Positions 35,453 through 43,766 of a DNA stretch of 64,000 nt are shown one piece after another (the stretch's first letter is position 1; the number at the start of each line of letters is the position of its first letter). Position numbers and translations under genes: made by a program. The stretch is from Shiella aurantiaca (GTDB lineage Bacteria > Bacteroidota > Bacteroidia > Cytophagales > Cyclobacteriaceae). Location: positions 1 to 64,000 of the forward strand of contig JAUHJS010000004.1 of NCBI GenBank assembly GCA_030412945.1, written 5' to 3'. The notes below the pieces were generated by a model, which worked only from the letters and a program-made list of their open reading frames with translations, was not told where the DNA came from and did no database searches.

Positions 35453-36433
35453 ATGAAAAAACTATTCAACCTATCTACCCTTGCTCTGCTTTTTTCTTGC
35501 AGTGCCGATGAACCCACCGGAGGTGCCAACTACACCTTGCCCGGAGAAATGATTGCCCATCAGTTTTATGTATATGTGGCCACGCCCACAGGCGATTCTT
35601 TGCGCTTTTTTACCGATACGGGAGGAGGCGTTTTTCTGATGCCCCAAGCGGCCAAAGACTTGAACCTCACCCTTACCGAAGAAGATATGGACGGGCAAAA
35701 AGGTAATTTGGCGCAGTTTGCCGACCTCTGTGCCGATGCTTCTTTTCCGGTGGTATCCATGCGCGGGCGCCAGATTATTCCGGTGATGTCGGAAGAGGTG
35801 ATTGCCAAAAAGAATATGTTCGATGCCTCGGTAGATGGCATGCTCGGCCAAGCATGGTTTGCCAATCATACCTGGCGTATGGATTATAAATCGGGCCAAT
35901 TAACGGTAAATGTGCCAGCGGTGGAAGAAGAAGGCGAACACATCGCGCCACTGGGTTTCTTTGAAAACAAACTAGGCATGCGCCAAATGAATTTTCCCCG
36001 CATTCAGATGGAAGTAGAGGGCGAAGCGCTGGATGTGCTTTTTGATACCGGAGCCAGCCTATTTCCCAGTACCGAAGCAGGCAAAGCCATGGGCGATACG
36101 GTACATACACAAATTGGTACGAGCTTTATCATCGATTCAGTGCTCAATCGCTGGGCAGAGCAGCATCCCGACTGGCGCATTATTATAAATTCGGATGCCA
36201 AAATGGGTGGAAACGACTATGTAGTACGCAGTATTGAGGTGCCTTCTATCAAGGTGGCCGGCCATGAAGTGGGGCCGGTATGGTTTACGTCTCGTCCTAA
36301 TGAAAACTTTACCGGATACATGTCGCAGTGGATGGACCAAACCGTGTATGGCGCCTTGGGCGGATCGGCATTTCAATACTTTACCATAACGGTAGATTAC
36401 CCCAATGCACGGGCCAAATTTGAGAAAAATTGA
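35453..36433 (+). CDS. Aspartyl-protease-like lipoprotein
   Basis: The 326-aa product has a lipobox LLFSC after MKKLFNLSTLA. Two retropepsin/pepsin-type catalytic loops are visible: FFTDTGGGVFLM (about residue 60) and VLFDTGASLFP (about 205), each with D-T-G, and hydrophobic strands flank them as in bilobal aspartic proteases. I take ATG 35453 because the frame start at 35360 overlaps the upstream gene without homology. The enzyme class is likely, and the activity is unproven. It ends a run of four genes following the TonB receptor. Confidence 0.75.
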   Translation: MKKLFNLSTLALLFSCSADEPTGGANYTLPGEMIAHQFYVYVATPTGDSLRFFTDTGGGVFLMPQAAKDLNLTLTEEDMDGQKGNLAQFADLCADASFPVVSMRGRQIIPVMSEEVIAKKNMFDASVDGMLGQAWFANHTWRMDYKSGQLTVNVPAVEEEGEHIAPLGFFENKLGMRQMNFPRIQMEVEGEALDVLFDTGASLFPSTEAGKAMGDTVHTQIGTSFIIDSVLNRWAEQHPDWRIIINSDAKMGGNDYVVRSIEVPSIKVAGHEVGPVWFTSRPNENFTGYMSQWMDQTVYGALGGSAFQYFTITVDYPNARAKFEKN

Positions 36434-36496
36434 ACCTTTTCGCCTAAAAAGGCTTATATTTAAGTAGAATCTCATTTTTTATCTAATCCCGTATTG

Positions 36497-38038
36497 ATGC
36501 AAAACACCGAAAACCCCATGGAATCTGAAGTTAAAATTGATCTTAAGTTACTTACTATCGATAATTATAAATCCCTGAAAGAGGCTATGGTGCAGTCCTA
36601 TGCCGATATGGGAGGAAGTTATTGGAGTGAGGGGCTTATTCAGAAATTAATCGACTTGTTTCCTGAGGGGCAGCTATCCATCGAGCTAAATGGCAAAGTG
36701 GTGGCCTGTGCACTTTCTATCATAGTGGATTATAAAAAATATGGCGATAAACACCGCTACGAAGACATCACTGGGAATTTCACTTTCTCCACTCACGATC
36801 CCGATGGCGATGTGCTCTATGGTGTGGAGGTATTGGTGCATCCCGAATACCGCGGTTTGCGCTTAGGTCGCAGGCTATACGATGCCCGCAAGGCTTTGTG
36901 TGAGCGCCTCAACTTACGTTCCATCATGGCCGGAGGCCGAATTCCTAATTACTCCGCCTATGCCGATAAGCTGAGTCCTAGAGAATATATCGACAAAGTT
37001 AAGCTTAAGGAGATTCACGATTCTACCTTGAGCTTTCAGCTTTCTAATGATTTTCACGTAAAAAAAATTATAAAAGGTTACCTTCCGGGCGATACCTCCT
37101 CCTTAGAATATGCCACCCTGCTGGAGTGGAACAATATTTATTATGCGGAAGAAGATACCAGCCCCACCCAAAACAAAACCTATGTACGCCTAGGCTTAGT
37201 ACAATGGCAAATGCGGAGCTTGGATAATTTGGAAGCTCTTTTTGAGCAGGCCGAATTCTTTGTAGATGCGGTAAGCGGCTACCAAAGCGATTTCCTTTTG
37301 TTTCCTGAATTATTCAATGCGCCTCTGATGCGCGATTATAATCACCTTACCGAAGCGGAAGCGATTAGGCAATTGGCCTCCTTCACCCAGCCGATTTTTG
37401 AGCGTTTCAAGCAATTGGCGGTGAGTTATAATATCAATATCATCACGGGCAGCATGCCATTATTGCAAGAGGGCCACCTGAAAAACGTAGGCTACCTTTG
37501 TCGCAGAGATGGTACCTACGAAATGTATGAGAAGATACACATTACTCCTAGCGAGGCCGACAGCTGGGGCATGGTGGGGGGAAACCAATTGCGCGTGTTC
37601 GATACGGATTGTGGCAAAATCGGCATCTTGATTTGCTATGATGTAGAATTTCCGGAATTGCCCCGTATGCTGGCGGAAGATGGTATGCAACTGCTCTTTG
37701 TGCCCTTCCTTACCGATACGCAAAATGGTTACACCCGCGTGCGCAATTGTGCCATGGCACGCGCCATTGAAAACGAATGCTACGTGGCCATAGCCGGAAG
37801 CGTGGGCAACTTGCCCAAGGTGAACAATATGGACATACAATATGCCCAGTCGGCTGTGTTTACGCCTTCTGATTTCGCTTTCCCCAATAATGGTGTAAAA
37901 GCAGAAACCACCCCCAATACGGAAATGACCTTGATTGTGGACGTAGACCTCGACTTGCTCAAAGAACTGCACAACAAGGGCAGCGTGCGGAATCTGAAAG
38001 ACCGTAGGCTGGATTTATACAGTATTCTTCGTAAATAG
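36497..38038 (+). CDS. Bifunctional GNAT acetyltransferase / nitrilase-type hydrolase
   Basis: The 513-aa fusion has a GNAT domain (about 1-210) with acetyl-CoA loop YRGLRLGRRLYDARK, and a carbon-nitrogen hydrolase domain (about 225-513). Catalytic residues of the latter are visible as E in FLLFPELFNAP, K in YEKIHITPSEA and C in GILICYDVEFPELP. This fusion is a recognised bacterial architecture. It would acetylate and/or hydrolyse a small amide, but the substrate is unknown. I use ATG 36497; the previous codon is TTG. It is followed 6 bp later by a histidine kinase gene. Confidence 0.9.
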   Translation: MQNTENPMESEVKIDLKLLTIDNYKSLKEAMVQSYADMGGSYWSEGLIQKLIDLFPEGQLSIELNGKVVACALSIIVDYKKYGDKHRYEDITGNFTFSTHDPDGDVLYGVEVLVHPEYRGLRLGRRLYDARKALCERLNLRSIMAGGRIPNYSAYADKLSPREYIDKVKLKEIHDSTLSFQLSNDFHVKKIIKGYLPGDTSSLEYATLLEWNNIYYAEEDTSPTQNKTYVRLGLVQWQMRSLDNLEALFEQAEFFVDAVSGYQSDFLLFPELFNAPLMRDYNHLTEAEAIRQLASFTQPIFERFKQLAVSYNINIITGSMPLLQEGHLKNVGYLCRRDGTYEMYEKIHITPSEADSWGMVGGNQLRVFDTDCGKIGILICYDVEFPELPRMLAEDGMQLLFVPFLTDTQNGYTRVRNCAMARAIENECYVAIAGSVGNLPKVNNMDIQYAQSAVFTPSDFAFPNNGVKAETTPNTEMTLIVDVDLDLLKELHNKGSVRNLKDRRLDLYSILRK

Positions 38039-38044
38039 GATTCC

Positions 38045-39064
38045 GTGAAAATCAATTGGAAAGAATTTGGGCGGATTACCCTGCTGATCATACCGCTTTC
38101 GGGCCTTATGTCGGTGGGGATGTGTACCTCTTGCTGGTCGGACCCATATAAGACGGTACTCATTTGGGGTTATTCTTTTGCCCTTTGGTTTTTTCTATGG
38201 ATTGGCAATGGCCTTCTCACCGATTATTTGAATTATAAAGTTTCCTGGATTCATTCACCCCTTAAGCGACTGATATACGGCTTGATATCCACCGTTCTGT
38301 ACACGAGTGTTATCGTTCTTATCATTTTGTACTTCTTCCACCAGTTTGGCTTACGCATGAGCTATGACATGATGGTGTGGAACATGTACATTAGCTTAGG
38401 CATCACGTTCGTGATTTCTATTGTTTTGCACGCCCGCGCTTTCCTGATTTCTTGGCGCGAAACGGCCATACAAGCCGAAAAACTGCAAAAAGAAACGGTG
38501 GTTTCCCAATACGAAACCCTCAAGCAGCAGGTAAATCCTCACTTTTTGTTCAACTCTCTCAATTCCCTCACCCAACTGGTGTATGAAGACCAAGACCAAG
38601 CCGCTCGGTTTATTAAAAAGCTATCGGAGGTGTATCGCTATGTGTTGGAACAAAAAGATAAGGAGCTGGTAAGCCTCGAAGAAGAAATACACTTTACCCA
38701 AAACTATCTGTTTTTGGAGAAAAGCCGCTTTGGTGAAAAACTGCGCATACAATTCGATATAAAACCCCTGAGTGGCTATGTGCCGCCACTTGCCCTGCAA
38801 ATGGTGGTGGAAAATGCCATCAAGCACAATGTAATTTCCACTGATGACCCTTTGTTGGTAGAAGTTAGCCGACAGGATGATTACTTAGTCGTGAAAAACA
38901 ACCTCCAAAAGAAAAATATCGTGAAGGGCTCCTCGGGCATAGGATTGCAGAATATCCGAATGCGTTACCAATACCTAAGCAAAGCCCCCTTTAGGGTGGA
39001 GCCTACCAGCACGGAATTTATTGTTTACTTACCCATAGTTAGCCATGCGAGTAGTACTCATTGA
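38045..39064 (+). CDS. LytS-type sensor histidine kinase
   Basis: The 339-aa kinase starts with GTG (valine codon read as Met). It has about four transmembrane helices (residues 10-130) and the LytS His_kinase block with the phospho-acceptor region QQVNPHFLFNSLNSLTQLV. An HATPase region follows with LQMVVENAIKHNV (N box) and GIGLQNIRMRYQYL (G box). The stop overlaps the start of the response regulator by 20 nt, so the pair is coupled. The signal sensed is unknown. Family members control polysaccharide, virulence or stress genes. Confidence 0.9.
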   Translation: MKINWKEFGRITLLIIPLSGLMSVGMCTSCWSDPYKTVLIWGYSFALWFFLWIGNGLLTDYLNYKVSWIHSPLKRLIYGLISTVLYTSVIVLIILYFFHQFGLRMSYDMMVWNMYISLGITFVISIVLHARAFLISWRETAIQAEKLQKETVVSQYETLKQQVNPHFLFNSLNSLTQLVYEDQDQAARFIKKLSEVYRYVLEQKDKELVSLEEEIHFTQNYLFLEKSRFGEKLRIQFDIKPLSGYVPPLALQMVVENAIKHNVISTDDPLLVEVSRQDDYLVVKNNLQKKNIVKGSSGIGLQNIRMRYQYLSKAPFRVEPTSTEFIVYLPIVSHASSTH

Positions 39065-39797
39065 AGATGAACCTTCGGCCGTTGCGCGGCTGCAAAAATT
39101 GGTGCTGGAGTTTTTGCCCGAAGCCCAGATTGTCGGGACCTTCGATTCGGTAAAGGGAAGCGTGCAGTGGTTCATAGGCCATCCGGCTCCCGATTTGATT
39201 TTCATGGATATTCAGCTGGCCGATGGGCTAAGTTTTGAAATTTTTGAATTTATCCCGCTGAAATCGCCCGTGATTTTCACCACAGCTTACGATGAATATG
39301 CCCTCAAAGCTTTCAAGGTCAATAGCATCGACTACCTGCTCAAGCCCATCGACCCGCAAGATTTGGAAAAGGCCATCCGTAAGTTTCAGCAATTACAAAA
39401 TCCCTCCGGACTAGCCACCGAGCAAGTGCACAAATTGCTACAAGCGCTTACGCCTACCTATAAGAATCGCTTCTTGGTAAAAATCGGGGAGCATATCAAA
39501 TCCATTCCGGCAGACGATATTCAATATATTTTTAGTCAGGAAAAGGCCAGTTTTGCGGTGCTAAGCGATGGCAAACGCTATATCCTCGACCCTACCCTCG
39601 ACCAGCTGGAGTCTATGTTGGATCCAAAAAACTTCTTCCGCCTCAATCGCCAGTATATTGCACGGATGGAAGCAATTGCGGATATTATCAGCTATTCCAA
39701 TAGCCGATTGAAAATCATCTTGCATGCCTGTGAGGATAAGGATATCCTGATGAGCCGCGAAAAAGTGTCCGATTTCAAACAATGGCTTGACCAATAA
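39045..39797 (+). CDS. LytTR response regulator
   Basis: The 250-aa regulator has an N-terminal receiver with acidic pocket EDE (residues 7-9), phosphoaspartate D55 in LIFMDIQLADG, T in FTTAYDEYALKAF and K in SIDYLLKPID. The C-terminal LytTR DNA-binding domain (about 145-250) has FLVKIGEHIKSIPADDIQYIFSQ and FFRLNRQYIARMEAIADI. It overlaps the kinase by 20 nt and forms a two-component pair with it. The target genes are unknown. Confidence 0.93.
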   Translation: MRVVLIEDEPSAVARLQKLVLEFLPEAQIVGTFDSVKGSVQWFIGHPAPDLIFMDIQLADGLSFEIFEFIPLKSPVIFTTAYDEYALKAFKVNSIDYLLKPIDPQDLEKAIRKFQQLQNPSGLATEQVHKLLQALTPTYKNRFLVKIGEHIKSIPADDIQYIFSQEKASFAVLSDGKRYILDPTLDQLESMLDPKNFFRLNRQYIARMEAIADIISYSNSRLKIILHACEDKDILMSREKVSDFKQWLDQ

Positions 39798-39806
39798 ACA
39801 ACCGAT

Positions 39807-40829
39807 ATGAAAGCATTTGTCCTACTGATTACCCTTTTCTTGTCAGCCCCTTGGGCCTTGGCTCAAAACCTTAGCTTTATTTCTTTGCCCGATAGCGTAA
39901 ATGCCAGCTTTAGGGGACTTTCTGTGGTAGATGAAACGACAGTGTGGCTTGCTGGCAGCAAAGGCTGGGTAGGTCGTTCTACCGATGGCGGTCAAACCTG
40001 GGCTTTTGAGCAAATCCGCGGATACGAGGCCCTCGATTTCCGCTCACTCTATGCCTTCTCAGCCGAGAAAGCCATTGTAGCCAATGCGGGTTCGCCCGGC
40101 TATATACTACTCACGGAAGACGCAGGAAAGACCTGGCAAAAAGTAGGCGAATTGCTCCATCCCGATGCTTTTATGGATGGGGTGGATTTCTGGAACGAAA
40201 ACGAAGGCCTTATTTATGGCGATCCTATAGAAGGACATATGCTGCTAATGAAAACCCAAGATGGAGGTCGTACGTGGCAGGAATTACCACTTAATCAGCG
40301 ACCCAAGCTCGAAGAAGGAGAAGCTTCTTTTGCGGCCAGTGGTACCAATATTCGCTGCATGGGTGAGGCCGAAGTACGTATTGCTACGGGGGGAAAGAAA
40401 TCCCGCTTGTGGGTTTCTGAAAACAAAGGAGCCAATTGGAAAGCGATAGAAACGCCCATACTACAAGGCGAATCGGCTCAAGGGATTTTTTCTTTTGATT
40501 TTTATACCCCAACACAAGGTTTACTAGTGGGCGGAGACTACACCCAAGCACTTTTGGAAGAAAAACACGTATGGGTAACAACAGATGGCGGCAGCCAATG
40601 GACATTTCCTTCGCCCGCCACCAAAGGCTACCGCTCAGGAGTGGCCTATCTCACCGCCACACGCTTGCTGGCCTGCGGCACCTCCGGAATAGATATTAGC
40701 GAAAATGGTGGATTGGCCTGGCGCGTATTAAGCGAAGAAGGCTTCCATGTGGTAAAGACCTTTCCATCTGGCAAAAGAGCGATTTTGGCCGGAGGCAAAG
40801 GAAAAGTTGGCTTGGTGGTGTGGGAGTAA
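39807..40829 (+). CDS. Secreted BNR/YCF48-like repeat protein
   Basis: The 340-aa product has a signal peptide (MKAFVLLITLFLSAPWALAQ) and a beta-propeller of repeated blades ending in Asp-box loops: STDGGQTWAF, TEDAGKTWQ, TQDGGRTWQE, SENKGANWKA, TTDGGSQWTF and SENGGLAWRV. Such proteins resemble YCF48 and sialidase BNR propellers. Some are assembly or binding factors, but the function here is not assigned. It begins 9 bp after the response regulator, so co-transcription with the two-component genes is possible. Confidence 0.8.
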   Translation: MKAFVLLITLFLSAPWALAQNLSFISLPDSVNASFRGLSVVDETTVWLAGSKGWVGRSTDGGQTWAFEQIRGYEALDFRSLYAFSAEKAIVANAGSPGYILLTEDAGKTWQKVGELLHPDAFMDGVDFWNENEGLIYGDPIEGHMLLMKTQDGGRTWQELPLNQRPKLEEGEASFAASGTNIRCMGEAEVRIATGGKKSRLWVSENKGANWKAIETPILQGESAQGIFSFDFYTPTQGLLVGGDYTQALLEEKHVWVTTDGGSQWTFPSPATKGYRSGVAYLTATRLLACGTSGIDISENGGLAWRVLSEEGFHVVKTFPSGKRAILAGGKGKVGLVVWE

Positions 40830-41011
40830 AGGCTTATTTGTAGGTGAATGGATTAAGCTGAATTCTGTTTTCATTGAGCCTTGTATTGCCAAATTGGCTG
40901 GCTTAATTTCTAAAGAAGCCGTACTTCTTATAAGCGTATAAGAATCATCGCTAAAGGTAGGGTTTTGATTTCATTTATCTACTTTAACCAAACATGTTGA
41001 TTATTTAACTA

Positions 41012-41024
41012 CTCATATAATGAG
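41012..41024. promoter_or_regulatory. Palindrome CTCAT-ATA-ATGAG, candidate operator
   Basis: A perfect 5-bp inverted repeat with a 3-bp centre lies 47 bp upstream of the XRE regulator gene, in an AT-rich stretch. Autoregulatory XRE proteins often bind such sites; this is inference. Confidence 0.3.
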
Positions 41025-41070
41025 ATGTATGGTTTTATTCTTAGTTTTAAGGTGTACAATAAGTTCACAA

Positions 41071-41268
41071 ATGAACCGGATTAAAGAGGTTTTAGAGCGG
41101 AAAGGAATAAAGCAGGTTTGGCTAGCCGAGCAAATGGGTAAAAGTTACAATATGGTAAACTCTTATGCTCAGAACAGACGCCAACCAAGTTTAGAGGATT
41201 TGTATAAGATTGCCGAAATACTCGATGTAGAAGTGAAAGAGTTGTTAATCGAAAGAAGAGCGCATTAA
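41071..41268 (+). CDS. XRE-family HTH regulator (65 aa)
   Basis: The 65-aa protein is one HTH_3/XRE domain: KEVLERKGIKQVWLAEQMG (helices 1-2), SYNMVNSYAQNRRQPSLEDL (recognition helix and turn), YKIAEILDVEVKELL. I start at ATG 41071 because the 17 upstream codons of the frame are non-conserved. It is the first gene of an AT-rich operon whose other genes are a 47-aa protein, an ATPase and a DUF4276 protein. It likely represses that operon, as small XRE proteins often do at defence and restriction loci. Confidence 0.85.
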   Translation: MNRIKEVLERKGIKQVWLAEQMGKSYNMVNSYAQNRRQPSLEDLYKIAEILDVEVKELLIERRAH

Positions 41269-41271
41269 GAT

Positions 41272-41415
41272 ATGGACGCGAAAAGCCTAAAACTCGAACA
41301 AGAAAAATTAATCAAAGCCATTGCACTAGACAAGTTTTTTAAAGGCAATGACCAGATAAGGGTTGATACCGTACTGCTAATGAAAGATGCACGCATTGAA
41401 TTTATAACTATATAG
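41272..41415 (+). CDS. Small protein (47 aa) in the XRE/ATPase operon
   Basis: An ATG frame of 47 codons, starting MDAKSLKLEQEKLIKAIALD and ending RIEFITI, lies 3 bp after the XRE stop and 2 bp before the ATPase start. It is charged, helical at the N-terminus and strand-like at the end. No family is recognised. Its tight packing between two genes suggests a real coding sequence. It may be an antitoxin-like partner, a remnant of a larger gene, or a translational coupler. Confidence 0.5.
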   Translation: MDAKSLKLEQEKLIKAIALDKFFKGNDQIRVDTVLLMKDARIEFITI

Positions 41416-41417
41416 CT

Positions 41418-42488
41418 ATGCTTCAAAATATCAAAATAGAAGGATTTAAGTCTATAAAGACAATGGAACTAAAACTTAATCCAATAAATCTCTTGATAGG
41501 TTCAAATGGTGTCGGGAAGTCTAATTTTATTTCCTTTTTTAAGTTGGTAAATAACATTTATGAACAAAGGCTTCAACAATATTCATTAAAAAGTGGTCTT
41601 GACAGCTTGCTCCATTTTGGTCGCAAAAATACCTCCGAAATAATGGGTTATCTTGATTTCGGTAATAATGCTTATATGTTTACTTTATTACCGACAGATG
41701 AAGGCTCAATGTTTATTAGTAGAGAGGATAGCCTATTAAATTACCAAACTCAATTTAATAGAACTTTTTACAATGAAAACATTAAAGAAAGTCTAATTAA
41801 AGGATCTTCAACTACTCGTGATAAGTATTTAAGCGATCACCTAGAAAGCTATAAAATTTATCACTTTCACGATACAAGTGAGAGTGCACCATTACGCTCA
41901 GCTGCTAATATCAATGATAATAGAAGTTTAAAGGAAAATGGTTCAAACCTAGCGCCATATCTATATTATTTGCAGGAGAAACATCCTATGAACTTTAAAC
42001 GAATTGAAAAAACTATTCAATCGATGGTGCCCTTTTTTGAAAAATTTGATTTAGCTCCAAGGCTCTTGGATGAAAATAAAATTGAGTTAGAATGGAGAGA
42101 AAAAGAACACCCCGAATCTTATTTTAGTGCTAGACATTTATCTGATGGTAGTTTACGTTTTATTGCATTAGTTACTTTATTAATGCAACCCAAGCTACCA
42201 AAAGTTATCATTATTGATGAGCCTGAATTGGGCTTGCACCCAACTGCTATTAACAAATTGTCTGGACTAATAAAATCTGCTGCTGCAAAAGAATGTCAAA
42301 TTATTATCTCAACTCAATCAGTAACATTACTCAATAACTTTGAGGCCGAAGATATTATTACTGTTGACAAGGAAAATAATCAGTCAGTTTTTAGAAGACT
42401 GGACAAGGAACTTTTAAGCAATTGGATAGAGGATTATTCAATTGGTGAATTATGGACAAAAAGTATCATTAAAGGCCAACCACTATGA
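41418..42488 (+). CDS. ABC/SMC-type AAA ATPase (AAA_21-like)
   Basis: The 356-aa ATPase resembles OLD/RecF-type ABC ATPases. Walker A is GSNGVGKS (residues 28-35), the ABC-type signature SDGSLRFIAL (about 242), Walker B VIIIDEPELGLHP (about 263-275) and a late switch region ISTQSVTLL. No membrane segment or nuclease domain is fused. Its stop overlaps the next start by 4 nt (ATGA), so it forms a coupled pair with the DUF4276 gene. Similar ATPase plus TOPRIM-like pairs occur in anti-phage systems such as PARIS and AbiL; that parallel is by architecture only. Confidence 0.85.
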   Translation: MLQNIKIEGFKSIKTMELKLNPINLLIGSNGVGKSNFISFFKLVNNIYEQRLQQYSLKSGLDSLLHFGRKNTSEIMGYLDFGNNAYMFTLLPTDEGSMFISREDSLLNYQTQFNRTFYNENIKESLIKGSSTTRDKYLSDHLESYKIYHFHDTSESAPLRSAANINDNRSLKENGSNLAPYLYYLQEKHPMNFKRIEKTIQSMVPFFEKFDLAPRLLDENKIELEWREKEHPESYFSARHLSDGSLRFIALVTLLMQPKLPKVIIIDEPELGLHPTAINKLSGLIKSAAAKECQIIISTQSVTLLNNFEAEDIITVDKENNQSVFRRLDKELLSNWIEDYSIGELWTKSIIKGQPL

Positions 42489-43162
42489 AAAGATTAATAA
42501 TAGTAGTAGAGGGCGATACGGAAAAAGAATTTGTAGATAAAGTATTAAGTCCTTATTTGTATTCAAAAGGTTTATTGAGTGTTAATTGTTTTAAGATAAA
42601 GCATACGAGAGGAGGGCTTACCAAATACCAACATTTAAAAACTGACTTAATTAACTGTGTTTATGAAAAAAATGTGGTGGTAACTACTTTAATTGATTTT
42701 TATGCATTGCCTAAAGATTTCCCTAAGTATGAAGAAGCAAAGAAAATTATCAATAAAGTAGAAAGATTAGTTTTTTTGGAAAATGCCATTTCGGTGGATT
42801 TAGAATCTGAAAAAGGTGAATCTTTCCCAAATTTATTACCCTACATTCAACTTCATGAATTTGAAGCCTTAGTGTTTTCTTCAATAGATGCTATCAAATC
42901 ATTATATTCAAATGAAGATGCAAAATTAAATGAGTTAGAGCAAATAATACTTGCTTATCCCAATCCAGAGGACATAAATGATAGCCCACAAACGGCTCCT
43001 TCAAAAAGACTCATAAATAACCAATTAATCAAAGGTTATAATAAAGTTAATGATGGAATAATGATAATTGAAGAAGCTGGAATTGATACAGTTCTGCAAA
43101 AGTGTTCGAGATTTAAAACTTGGGTAGAAGCATTGATTGAAAAAGTAAAACAAGGAAATTAA
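42485..43162 (+). CDS. DUF4276 protein, TOPRIM-like
   Basis: The 225-aa protein matches DUF4276. The N-terminal strand-loop KRLIIVVEGDTEKEFVDKVL has the E-G-x-x-E core, followed by TTLIDFYALPKDFPKY and LLPYIQLHEFEALVF with acidic residues. EGxxE plus a later D-rich strand recalls the metal site of TOPRIM nucleases. The residue pattern suggests a nuclease effector for the adjacent ATPase. It is coupled by ATGA overlap. It is the last gene of the operon, after which the DNA returns to backbone composition. Confidence 0.85.
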   Translation: MKRLIIVVEGDTEKEFVDKVLSPYLYSKGLLSVNCFKIKHTRGGLTKYQHLKTDLINCVYEKNVVVTTLIDFYALPKDFPKYEEAKKIINKVERLVFLENAISVDLESEKGESFPNLLPYIQLHEFEALVFSSIDAIKSLYSNEDAKLNELEQIILAYPNPEDINDSPQTAPSKRLINNQLIKGYNKVNDGIMIIEEAGIDTVLQKCSRFKTWVEALIEKVKQGN

Positions 43163-43311
43163 TTCTCTCTTCTCAGTTATTAACAAGGTGTAATTAAATC
43201 CGTCACTAATTTATCGAAAGTGTACCTTTGGGAAATTTTTTTTAAGTACCTAAAGGCATTAAAATACCCGTAGAGCCGGCCTAGCGTAATCTTAAATAAT
43301 GCAAAACAATA

Positions 43312-43617
43312 TTACTTCACCTCCTGCAGCAAAGTCCTAAAGGCTACAAATTGTCTTCCGTAACGGTCGAGGTGCTCGCCTTGTAAGCGGGGCGCTTCGT
43401 TTTGCAAATAGCCATTGATGTCTTGAATGGTGCGGGCAAAGTACTGCACCGAATACGTACAGCCCGGATTTTCGGGCTCGTGCAACAGCTTAAAAAGCTT
43501 GTTCTCCACAAAATAGCCCGTGCTCAGCACATCGGGAATGTGTTTGCTCTTCATCCAGTGCAACCAATCGGCTTCTATTTCGGCCTCTATATTTACTGTT
43601 ACGTTATACAAAATCAT
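43312..43617 (-). CDS. DUF4286 family protein
   Basis: The 101-aa protein fits DUF4286 (MILYNVTVNIEAEIEADWLHW, then HIPDVLSTGYFVENKLFKLL), an alpha/beta ferredoxin-like small domain. ATG 43617 is used because the extra 22 residues of the longer frame are not conserved. It lies convergent to the DUF4276 gene, with a 149-bp gap, and is divergent from the MerR gene. Function is unknown. Confidence 0.88.
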   Translation of the reverse strand: MILYNVTVNIEAEIEADWLHWMKSKHIPDVLSTGYFVENKLFKLLHEPENPGCTYSVQYFARTIQDINGYLQNEAPRLQGEHLDRYGRQFVAFRTLLQEVK

Positions 43618-43695
43618 AATTCCTGCTTTTTGCCTTATACAAGGCAAAGATAGTGCATTCGCGCAGGAATAGAAACGCGGCACGGTTTACATATT

Positions 43696-43740
43696 TGTTT
43701 AAATAAATAGTACTACTGATTAAACAAAAATGTATTTTTG
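43696..43740 (+). promoter_or_regulatory. Control region of the CarH-like regulator gene
   Basis: TGTTTAA (43696-43702) and its inverse TTAAACA (43720-43726) form an inverted pair (TTTGTTTAA...TTAAACAAA). A perfect -7 box TATTTTTG follows at 43733-43740, 26 bp before the GTG start. The inverted pair overlapping the promoter suggests autoregulation. Confidence 0.55.
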
Positions 43741-43766
43741 AAGTTACACAAGAAAAGTACTGAGCC

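Noticed and set aside
43223-43230. Perfect TACCTTTG box on the plus strand between two convergent genes
   Set aside because: No plus-strand gene follows within range before 43.7 kb, and no TTG element lies at the right distance. It is probably chance or a leftover of an older promoter.
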